Assembly: GCF_030077735.1 (NCBI RefSeq) | Contig: NZ_JASJEU010000019.1 | Coordinates: 81,146 to 145,145 of the forward strand | From: Gordonibacter faecis | GTDB lineage: Bacteria > Actinomycetota > Coriobacteriia > Coriobacteriales > Eggerthellaceae | DNA length: 64,000 nt | Direction of reading: 5' to 3' | Shown here: positions 34,533-41,414 of the stretch, piece by piece | How the letters are laid out: every line of letters starts with the position of its first letter | Position numbering within the stretch: position 1 is the stretch's first letter | Made by a program: the position numbers and the translations under genes | Notes under the pieces: generated by a model | Seen by the model: only the letters and a program-made list of their open reading frames with translations | The model's database searches: none | Told to the model about the DNA's origin: nothing

Positions 34533-36068
34533 TTATGCGCGGATAGGATTGAGGCCTAAGCGCTTTGCTAACTCTTCTAAATCATCGGCAATGTCGCCAT
34601 ACACGAGCGGAAGGTGCAACCCGAAGCGCATCTGCTTCTTGAATAAATCGCGCGTGTCTTTCACCTTAAACACAAAGCCGCCGTTACAGTTGTCGGTATC
34701 AAAACCGGTTCCGGCAACAATTTCGCCTTCAACAATAAGCATTTCATCAAGGGTGGGGGAAATGCGGCATAAGGTGATCTTCTGACCTGCATCAGCGGTG
34801 AAGTTGTGCCGCTGAATGGCACCGAATCCCTGGTCGTAGGCGAAGTGGCGCAGAGCGTACTCATCAGCGGCTGCCTCAAGGCCATGAAGCTTGCGGCAAG
34901 GTGTGGAGTGAATAACCGAATAAAGATTGGCCGCTTCCTCCAAAGAAATGCCAGCCACATCTTCCTCATGCACATTAACTGGCCACTCGATATGATTCTC
35001 AGTAACCACAACGGGAAGCGTATTGCCCATATAGGCAGCGCTGTTGGAAAGCGCCATTTCAGCAATCATGCACACCACGGAGGTGATATCGTACTCGCAG
35101 GCAGACGCAAAGCCCTGTTCCAGATTAAGCGAGTGTGCAAGGCAGAAGGTGAACTGCTGCTCGTTCAAGCGGCGTGTTGAGCAAGCATCGGGGCAGGGTG
35201 CTGTGAAGCCCGAGCAGTCGTAGAGATCCATGAGCTTTTGTACGACGGTCCAGGCTATCAATGATTTCACAACGAAGGGCTTATCGATGATGCAGGGGTC
35301 GGCTCCAGCCATGAGTTCATCAGCCATTTTACTGCATGCTTCGAGTTCATCCGGCGTGATATTGGGGGTGTCGCGACCCGGAGTGGTAACGTTACCTTCC
35401 TCGGGAAGAGGGCTCATCATATCCATCAGTTCATGTACATTCACGTGGCGAAAGTGCGTTCCCAGTTTGCGCGTCACGTCAGAGAGACACACGAATGAAT
35501 CATTACCACCAGCTTTGGGGGTAGTGGAGTCGAATCGGGGTGCGAGCAGAATGTTTGCGGTGCGTATCGCTTTCTCTGCGCGCAGGATAGCGCAGTAGCG
35601 CGCAACTTCCGGCCAATCGAATGCTGGTAAGATGTCGGCCCCGCGACGCAGGGCGGGGGCGGTTGACATTGCGCCGAACGATTTGGTGGGGTTCATAACA
35701 ACAGGCTTGTTCGTGCGGCAGCAGAACTCCACAAGAATTTGATTTGCGCCAAAATTGGACATGACTACATAGAGGTCGGTTTTTTGATCGTCTGCCAGCA
35801 TTTCCTCGAAGTAGGCATCCTTAATATCCCAATCATCAGTGCCGCGTACGATGGTGGGTTCAAGTATATGTGCGCCGGTAGAGGCAACATATTTTTCAAT
35901 GTTGGCCAAAAAGCCCTTGAGCATTTTGCCTTGCACAATGGCGTCAAAGCCAGGCTTGATGGCGTCGCCGCCTGCCATGCGGCACGGTCCTTCATAGTAG
36001 TATTGATGCTCGAAGCCAATGAAGAGGGGTTTTACGTTCAGCTTGATGTCGGTGACGCTGCGTTTCAT
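34533..36068 (-). CDS. L-fucose/L-arabinose-isomerase-fold protein (locus C)
   Basis: 511 residues. The C-terminal half has the family pattern: 'ACEYDITSVVCMIAEM' (the conserved Glu after Cys is a metal ligand in true isomerases), 'TLCRISPTLDEMLIVEGEI', 'DTDNCNGGFVFKV' and 'GLHLPLVYGDIADDLEELAKRLGL'. The N-terminal half has 'NFGANQILVEFCCRTNKPVV', like the first two alpha/beta domains. It is probably a soluble cytoplasmic enzyme acting on a polyol, sugar or other hydroxy compound. Its place in a Mo-enzyme locus without sugar genes suggests a non-sugar substrate, which is inference. The start has a GAGAGGAAAC site. Confidence 0.7.
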   Translation of the reverse strand: MKRSVTDIKLNVKPLFIGFEHQYYYEGPCRMAGGDAIKPGFDAIVQGKMLKGFLANIEKYVASTGAHILEPTIVRGTDDWDIKDAYFEEMLADDQKTDLYVVMSNFGANQILVEFCCRTNKPVVMNPTKSFGAMSTAPALRRGADILPAFDWPEVARYCAILRAEKAIRTANILLAPRFDSTTPKAGGNDSFVCLSDVTRKLGTHFRHVNVHELMDMMSPLPEEGNVTTPGRDTPNITPDELEACSKMADELMAGADPCIIDKPFVVKSLIAWTVVQKLMDLYDCSGFTAPCPDACSTRRLNEQQFTFCLAHSLNLEQGFASACEYDITSVVCMIAEMALSNSAAYMGNTLPVVVTENHIEWPVNVHEEDVAGISLEEAANLYSVIHSTPCRKLHGLEAAADEYALRHFAYDQGFGAIQRHNFTADAGQKITLCRISPTLDEMLIVEGEIVAGTGFDTDNCNGGFVFKVKDTRDLFKKQMRFGLHLPLVYGDIADDLEELAKRLGLNPIRA

Positions 36069-36175
36069 AAGCGTTTCCTCTCGTCTTATGGCCGGCCTTG
36101 AGTGGTCGGCATAGCTTTCGCTCTTTAAGCGCAGTGGGGTGCACAGAGGCTCTCCACTATAGTGTTAGTGCGAAC

Positions 36176-36439
36176 TTACGCTTCGCCGGGGGGTTTGATG
36201 CCCAGGTGGTGGGAGACTTCGTTGGGCGAAGTGAGGCCTAAGTCTTTGCAGGCGCTGGCTACGCCGGGGGTGGCGCCGGTGGTGGCGTCGATGCCCGGGG
36301 GAGCGGCGAGTGGGGGAGCCTCGCAGGGGGAAACTTCCGCCGCATCAAGCGCTTTTGCCGCTTCGGCCCAGCTGGTGGCGCTGGTGACGGCATCGGGTGC
36401 GTCGTCCGCGCCGGAAGGGGAGTAGTCGTGCGCGCTCAT
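36176..36439 (-). CDS. 87-aa protein with DxxTGAT and DxxTSAT motifs (locus C)
   Basis: A small soluble Ala/Pro-rich protein without signal. Residues 51-57 are 'DATTGAT', an exact Dxx(S/T)GAT flavinylation-type motif, and residues 16-22 are 'DAVTSAT', a near match. After the first motif, 'WAEAAKALDAAEVSPC' and a later 'PPG' align with the equivalent region of the 87-residue protein in locus A. The ATG overlaps the MFS stop (ATGA), so it is coupled to the carrier gene. It could be a mini flavin carrier, a scaffold, or a decayed FMN_bind remnant. I know of no described family. Confidence 0.6.
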   Translation of the reverse strand: MSAHDYSPSGADDAPDAVTSATSWAEAAKALDAAEVSPCEAPPLAAPPGIDATTGATPGVASACKDLGLTSPNEVSHHLGIKPPGEA

Positions 36440-37839
36440 GATGCTAGCGCCTCCGCACCTTCGGGCGCGCCCTCGCCGCGTGCAGCCAGCGCCTCTGCAT
36501 CCTCCACAGCTTCCTCGTCCTCTTCGAACACCGGAGGCTTGGTGCACACGTATATGATCCAGAGCACCGTACCCACGGCGGCGGTCACGGCGCAGAGCGG
36601 TGCCACGTTCGTCCACAGCTGGGCCTCGCCAATGACGTAGCCTACCACCGGCGTGCACAAGAGGTTCGAAATGCCCTGGAAGAAAATGATGATGGCCATG
36701 CCCACCGGCATGGTGACGCGCTTGGGCATGGTGACGGGTACCATCGACCACACAACCCCGCTCGTCCAGCCGCTTTCCAATCCCAGCAGCACCAGGTACC
36801 ACGGCAGATACTCGTACGGAATAAGGAACGCGCCCACGTAGAAAAACGCGCAGAACCCCGCGATAATCACCATGATGTTGCGCTGACGCAGCTTCTGAAA
36901 CTTACCCAGCAGAAACGCCGTCACAAGCGCCATGGGGATGGACGCCGCAAAACCAAGCGAGGCCATGGAGCCGCCGGAAATGCCCGCCTGCGCCTGCGCC
37001 GCCGCCATATCAACGCCGGAGGCCAGCAAGCGTTCAAGTTCCACGCCCTGCACGTAAGTGGGCACCCACGTGAGCACCGACAGTGACGTGAACATCAGAA
37101 AGCAGAACCCCAGGCCAAAGAGCCACATACGCTTCACCTTGAAGCCCTCAAGCGGAAGGGCGGCGGGGCGGTGCTGCTTCACGCCCGTCTCGCGCTCGCG
37201 GCGGGCGGCCACGCCGCGGCCCACATGCGGAACGCTCACGAACAGCGCAAACACCACAAACGAGACCAGTGCCAGCACGTCGGAGAACCACCACCACGCG
37301 TGCCAGTTGTGCGGGTCGCCGGTGAGCGCCAGCGCCACGGGCACACCAATGTTGTAGGCAAGCGTGCTTCCCACCACGTACCACAAATTCCAAATGCCCA
37401 TGGGAAGCCCCGCCTTCTCGCGGGGGAAGTACATAGAAATGATGGTGGTGGCCACCACGCCCATCATGGCCACGCCGATGCCTTCAAGCACGCGCCCGGC
37501 AATAAGCTGGCCAAACGTGGCTGACAGCGCGCCCACAGCGCAACCCACCACCATAAAGGCCAGCCCGAAAAGCCCCACGCGCTTGGGCCCGAAACGGTTG
37601 AGCAAAAACGCCGAAGGAAACGCCGTCACAATGCCGGCGATGGCAATGACGGACATGAGCCAGCCCGTCGTGCCAGGGTCGGTGCCAAAATCGGCCATGA
37701 GGGCCGGCATGAACGTGGGCACCTTAAACTGATTCATAATGACAATAATGCCGCAAAACAGCATGGCGAAGAGCACGATCCAGCCTTTACGCTGGCGGTT
37801 TTTCGCCTCGTCAGGGGAATTCTTGGACAAGTCGCTCAT
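36436..37839 (-). CDS. MFS transporter 2 of locus C
   Basis: 467 residues with 12 predicted TM helices. The loop 2-3 motif is 'FLLNRFGPKRVGLFG' (about residues 78-92). A basic cytoplasmic loop in the middle ('GVAARRERETGVKQHRP') and a Glu/Ala-rich cytoplasmic tail ('FEEDEEAVEDAEALAARGEG') complete it. It lies in the same transcription unit as a second MFS gene upstream (118-base gap with a hairpin) and overlaps the 87-aa gene by 4 bases. The two carriers may import substrate and export product. The substrate is unknown. Confidence 0.9.
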   Translation of the reverse strand: MSDLSKNSPDEAKNRQRKGWIVLFAMLFCGIIVIMNQFKVPTFMPALMADFGTDPGTTGWLMSVIAIAGIVTAFPSAFLLNRFGPKRVGLFGLAFMVVGCAVGALSATFGQLIAGRVLEGIGVAMMGVVATTIISMYFPREKAGLPMGIWNLWYVVGSTLAYNIGVPVALALTGDPHNWHAWWWFSDVLALVSFVVFALFVSVPHVGRGVAARRERETGVKQHRPAALPLEGFKVKRMWLFGLGFCFLMFTSLSVLTWVPTYVQGVELERLLASGVDMAAAQAQAGISGGSMASLGFAASIPMALVTAFLLGKFQKLRQRNIMVIIAGFCAFFYVGAFLIPYEYLPWYLVLLGLESGWTSGVVWSMVPVTMPKRVTMPVGMAIIIFFQGISNLLCTPVVGYVIGEAQLWTNVAPLCAVTAAVGTVLWIIYVCTKPPVFEEDEEAVEDAEALAARGEGAPEGAEALAS

Positions 37840-37886
37840 GATTGATCCCTTCTCTCCGCGCAGGCGGGGATACAGGTGGAATGAAG

Positions 37887-37920
37887 GCGGCCCGGACGCG
37901 GGGTGTCCCGGCCGGGCCGC
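37887..37920 (-). terminator. Hairpin between the two MFS genes
   Basis: A perfect 9-base GC stem ('GCGGCCCGG' with 'CCGGGCCGC', 37887-37895 and 37912-37920) lies in the 118-base gap. It lacks a U-tract, so mRNA processing or partial termination is more likely than a full stop. Confidence 0.5.
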
Positions 37921-37957
37921 TTACAAACGGTAGTGCTTCGTATTCAGCCGGTACTAT

Positions 37958-39454
37958 TTAGTGCTGAGCCGGAGCTTCGCTACCCTCGGCGGGCTTGCCA
38001 GCGGGAGCACCAGCACCCGCACCCGCACCAGCAGCCTGCTTGGACGGCTTCACGCCAAAGCTCAAGATGCAGCCCACCACGCCAATGGGCACCAGCGCCC
38101 AGAACGCAAGCATCGGATCCACGTGAATGCCCTGTGCCACGGCTTCCTGCACGGCCTGGCCAATAGCCGGACCGAAGTCGGCCGGGGTGCCGCCAGAGGC
38201 GAGCACGGCCTGCTTGGCCTGAATGGCCACGTTCGAGGCGGCCGTCAGACCCTCGTTGAACGGCGCCAGCGCGTAGCTGGTCACAATCTGGCCAGCGTAC
38301 TGGCCCAGCGTCAAGAACGACAGGCCAAACGCAACGGCGGTCGCGCCACCCTTGAACACAAACGTCGGCACGAGCGGACGGCAGCATGCGTTCAGCATCA
38401 TGTTGCCAATGCAGAAGAACAGCACGTAAGGGATGAAGAACTCGGCATGGAACGCCAGCGCGGAGCAAATGGTCAGGCCCAAAATACCCACGACCACGCA
38501 GAGGTACTTCTTGGACTTCGGCGTCTTGTCGAGGATAAGGCCACCCAAGGGAGCCAGCGCGCCACACGCCACAATCAAACCACCCCAGAGACCAGCGGTG
38601 GTGGCATCCCAGCCAAAGCCACCCAGAGCCTCAGGCGTCTGCAGCCACGTCTTCAGGTACTGGCTAAACGCGTAGTTCATGTAGTTGAAGATGGCGAACA
38701 TAATAATGAGGCACCACAGCTGACGGCTCTTGAAGAACTTCAGAACGGCCTTCAGCGGCTTACGCTCAGGCGACACCTGCGAGCGCTCGTCGCCCTTCGG
38801 GTCGCGAAACACCACAGCAAACAGAATGCCGAACACAGCCGCTACGGCCACCCACACCCACTGCAGGTTCGCCATGTTGGAGCCCACCATATGGTACACG
38901 CCGTCGTTCACGAAGTTCGACAGGAAGATACCCACGGGAGCCCAGCAGGACCATATTGCCATGGCGCGGCCGCGCGTAGCGTCCGGGAACCACATGGACA
39001 CACACGTGGGACCAGCCACAACGGTGGTGGACAGGCCCAGGCCCAGAATGAAGCGGCCCGCCAAAAACACGTAGAAGTTGCCGCCCACAAAGGCCGCGCT
39101 CAACGCGCTACCCACAACCGCCGCGCCAATGCCAATAAGCGTGGTGGCCTTCGCACCAAACTTGCGCACGAGGATGGTGGTGGGCAGGGCCATAATCAGG
39201 GCGCCAATGGGCACCAGGCCCATGACGTTGGACAGCAGGCTGAAGTTCGCCGGATTCGCGAAGAACGCGTTGTTCTCGGCAAGCCAGTTCTTGAACACCG
39301 GGAACGTGATGCCGGGAAGCCACATCCAGGCAAACACGATGCCCACTGCCGCCAAAAGCGACACAATAAGGCACGGCCAGGCGTATGAGGGCGTCTTCTC
39401 CACAGGCTTGGCTGCGGGAGCGCCGGCTGCGGTTGCAGCAGCAGGATTACTCAT
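37958..39454 (-). CDS. MFS transporter 1 of locus C
   Basis: 498 residues. The N-terminus is Ala/Pro-rich and cytoplasmic ('AAATAAGAPAAKP'). About 12 TM helices follow, with an MFS loop 2-3 motif ('TTILVRKFGAKATTLIG') and the sequence 'WFPDATRGRAMAIW' typical of TM5-6 in anion symporters. A long loop holds 'AVQEAVAQGIHVDP', and the C-terminus is Gly/Ala-rich. I chose the ATG at 39454 because AGAAGGGGAA precedes it. It is downstream of the amidohydrolase-like gene and upstream of MFS 2. It is likely a carrier for the locus substrate; specificity is not readable. Confidence 0.9.
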   Translation of the reverse strand: MSNPAAATAAGAPAAKPVEKTPSYAWPCLIVSLLAAVGIVFAWMWLPGITFPVFKNWLAENNAFFANPANFSLLSNVMGLVPIGALIMALPTTILVRKFGAKATTLIGIGAAVVGSALSAAFVGGNFYVFLAGRFILGLGLSTTVVAGPTCVSMWFPDATRGRAMAIWSCWAPVGIFLSNFVNDGVYHMVGSNMANLQWVWVAVAAVFGILFAVVFRDPKGDERSQVSPERKPLKAVLKFFKSRQLWCLIIMFAIFNYMNYAFSQYLKTWLQTPEALGGFGWDATTAGLWGGLIVACGALAPLGGLILDKTPKSKKYLCVVVGILGLTICSALAFHAEFFIPYVLFFCIGNMMLNACCRPLVPTFVFKGGATAVAFGLSFLTLGQYAGQIVTSYALAPFNEGLTAASNVAIQAKQAVLASGGTPADFGPAIGQAVQEAVAQGIHVDPMLAFWALVPIGVVGCILSFGVKPSKQAAGAGAGAGAPAGKPAEGSEAPAQH

Positions 39455-39499
39455 AGTTCCCCTTCTTTCAGACGCCTCCTTGCGGGCGTCTTGCACGGT

Positions 39500-39519
39500 G
39501 GCGGGGCGCGAGCCCCGCC
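39500..39519 (-). terminator. Hairpin between the amidohydrolase-like and MFS 1 genes
   Basis: A perfect 8-base stem 'GGCGGGGC'/'GCCCCGCC' closes a 4-base loop (39508-39511). It is very stable and has no U-run, placed 8 bases after the amidohydrolase stop. Confidence 0.55.
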
Positions 39520-39526
39520 AGGTTAC

Positions 39527-40585
39527 TTACAGGTTGAACAGCTTCGCCGCGTTGCCGCCGAGCATGAGGTCTTTTTCCTCCTGCGACACATCGAGCGCAT
39601 TGATGGATCCCACCGAGCGGGCCATCCACTCGTAGAACACGGGGAAGGACGAACCCAGCAGCAAGTGATCGGCGCCGCATACCTTCACGGCGCATTCAAG
39701 CTGCTCTTTGCTCCAGCTCATGGGGTGCGTCATGTCGAAGAAGATGTTGTTGGTGAGGTAGCGCTCGTACGCCTCGCGGTCCACGTTGGTGGCCAGGCGG
39801 TTCATGGCCTCCTTCTTCTTGACGGACACGTGGGGTGCCAGGATGTCCTTCAGCGCAAACCAGTTGCCGCCGAACATCGTGTGGATGAACTTGAGGTCGG
39901 GGAACTCGTCGAACATACCCGAGTACACCTCGCGGCCCACGGCGGTTGCCTGCACGTGGATGCGGCCCAGTTCGCGGCGCAGCGGCGTGTATTCGGCGAA
40001 GTTGCCAAACGCGTTCTGGCCGGGGGTGTGGTGAATGGCGCAGGGCACCTTCTTCTCGTTCAGCACCTTCAGGTAAGGCTTGAACAAATCGTCGTCGAGG
40101 AACTTGTCGCCGTAGCAGCAGGCGAACTGCACGCCCACCATGCCAAGGTCACCGAGGCAGCGCTCAAGTTCGTAGATATCTTCCTTGCGGCCCCACGGCG
40201 GGATGACGGCGTTGGCGGCCAGGCGGCCTTCGGACTGGCGACACATCTCGGCGGCCTGGTCGTTTACGATCTTGCACATTTCAAGCGGCAGCCATTCCTG
40301 CCACACCGGCATGCGCAGAAGGGCAATATCCACGCCCACCTCGTCCATGGCCTGGATCTTTGTCTCAAGCGTGTAGTCGCCTTCCACGTAGTTCAGGATG
40401 TCGCGGCCATCTTCGGTGGCGAGCACAATCTGATCCTTCGCGCCGTCGGGGGTCTTCCCGCGGTAGGCCTTCAAACCCATGGTGATGGGCGCGGAATACA
40501 GAAAGCCGTTCAGCACCTCTTCGTTGGTGAACAGGTCGGTGGGCAGAAAGTGCATGTTGATATCGATAACCTTATTTTGAGCCAT
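39527..40585 (-). CDS. Amidohydrolase_2 (ACMSD/decarboxylase-type) family protein with altered metal ligands (locus C)
   Basis: 352 residues with a TIM-barrel amidohydrolase-2 plan. The N-terminal metal motif, normally HxH, reads N10-M-H12. His185/His186 lie in 'AIHHTPG' and His235 in 'KFIHTMFGGNW'. The final metal/catalytic Asp, normally in 'GSDFP', is Ser313 ('LLGSSFPVF'). Family members decarboxylate aromatic acids or hydrolyse lactones; a decarboxylase would fit next to a catechol-type Mo enzyme. With two ligands replaced it may bind metal differently or not at all. The ATG at 40585 follows AAGGAGG. Confidence 0.8.
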   Translation of the reverse strand: MAQNKVIDINMHFLPTDLFTNEEVLNGFLYSAPITMGLKAYRGKTPDGAKDQIVLATEDGRDILNYVEGDYTLETKIQAMDEVGVDIALLRMPVWQEWLPLEMCKIVNDQAAEMCRQSEGRLAANAVIPPWGRKEDIYELERCLGDLGMVGVQFACCYGDKFLDDDLFKPYLKVLNEKKVPCAIHHTPGQNAFGNFAEYTPLRRELGRIHVQATAVGREVYSGMFDEFPDLKFIHTMFGGNWFALKDILAPHVSVKKKEAMNRLATNVDREAYERYLTNNIFFDMTHPMSWSKEQLECAVKVCGADHLLLGSSFPVFYEWMARSVGSINALDVSQEEKDLMLGGNAAKLFNL

Positions 40586-40611
40586 GGTTCCTCCTTGTCC
40601 GACGGGCACCT

Positions 40612-40652
40612 GCCCCGCGCCTCGGGCGCGTGGGCCACATGAGGAGCGGGGC
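40612..40652 (-). terminator. Hairpin between the 67-aa and amidohydrolase-like genes
   Basis: 'GCCCCGC' (40612-40618) pairs with 'GCGGGGC' (40646-40652). An adjacent 12-base palindrome GGGCGGCCGCCC lies at about 40649-40660. The structure sits just upstream of the amidohydrolase ribosome site. Confidence 0.45.
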
Positions 40653-40669
40653 GGCCGCCCGTCTGGTGA

Positions 40670-40873
40670 TTACTGGTAGATCGGGGTGACCTCGCCCTTC
40701 GCCATCTTTTCCATGTTGGCGGAGTTGCGTTCCTTCCAGTCGATGCGTCCCTGCTCGCGCTGGGCCTGCGTGACCTCACGGCTGAACTCGTGCGGCAGAC
40801 GCACGTCAACGTTCATCAGGCGCTCGGCAATCTCGCCGCCGAAGTCGTCCGCGAACTGCGGTCTCGTGCTCAT
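40670..40873 (-). CDS. 67-aa conserved-looking small protein of locus C
   Basis: 67 residues, charged and helical ('HEFSREVTQAQREQGRIDW'), with no signal, TM or cysteines. A strong GGAAGGGAGGGAAC site precedes the ATG, and the gene sits between the Fe-S and amidohydrolase genes with hairpins on both sides, which supports real expression. I recognise no family. It could be an additional small subunit or assembly factor of the Mo enzyme or of the amidohydrolase-fold protein. Confidence 0.65.
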   Translation of the reverse strand: MSTRPQFADDFGGEIAERLMNVDVRLPHEFSREVTQAQREQGRIDWKERNSANMEKMAKGEVTPIYQ

Positions 40874-40914
40874 AGGTTCCCTCCTTCCCGCTGCTCTTTT
40901 TGCTCTCCTGTTGC

Positions 40915-40989
40915 GCCGCCCCGCTTATAAGGGGGCGGCGGCGAACAAGTGTGGTGGGGGCCCTGCCCGCGCGCGGGTGTGCGGGCAGG
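40915..40989 (-). terminator. Two hairpins between the Fe-S and 67-aa genes
   Basis: Stem 'GCCGCCCC'/'GGGGCGGC' (40915-40922 with 40932-40939) and stem 'CCTGCCCGC'/'GCGGGCAGG' (40962-40970 with 40981-40989). Both are perfect and GC-only, without U-runs, in a 168-base gap. Confidence 0.55.
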
Positions 40990-41041
40990 CAGGGCGGGGT
41001 GGGTGCGCCGGCACGCGGTGCGGCGCACCTCGGGGCGTGCG

Positions 41042-41386
41042 TTACGCCTGCTCGATGGCCACGATCATCTGTTTGGGGGCATCAATCGAGCGCGCAAGTT
41101 CTTCCACGTCGCCCCAGGCGAGGCACTGCGCCTGGCAGTGCTGTACACACGTGGGCTGCTTGCCCTTGGCCGTGCGCTCGGCGCAGAGGTCGCACCAACG
41201 CGTGAACTGGGGAATGAAGTCGTACTGGTAGTCTTTCTTGGACTCGTCGATATGCAGCGGGCCCAGCTTGGTAATTTTCAGGCCGAACTCGCGCTCGCTG
41301 TAGCCGTGCTCCTGCTGGCAGGCCAGCACGCAGGCCTCGCAGCCGGTGCAGTAGTCGACGTCGACGAGTATTCCACGGTATGCCAT
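41042..41386 (-). CDS. 4Fe-4S ferredoxin-type small subunit (locus C)
   Basis: 114 residues with cysteine groups 'CTGCEACVLAC' (residues 13-23), 'CDLC' and 'CVQHCQAQC', as in loci A and B, giving two likely [4Fe-4S] clusters. It starts 28 bases after the large-subunit stop behind GGAAAGGAA. It passes electrons to or from the Mo enzyme in the cytoplasm. The plan is close enough to the A and B partners to suggest duplication of the whole two-gene core. Confidence 0.92.
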   Translation of the reverse strand: MAYRGILVDVDYCTGCEACVLACQQEHGYSEREFGLKITKLGPLHIDESKKDYQYDFIPQFTRWCDLCAERTAKGKQPTCVQHCQAQCLAWGDVEELARSIDAPKQMIVAIEQA

Positions 41387-41414
41387 GTCTAATTCCTTTC
41401 CGTCGGGTTCTCGA

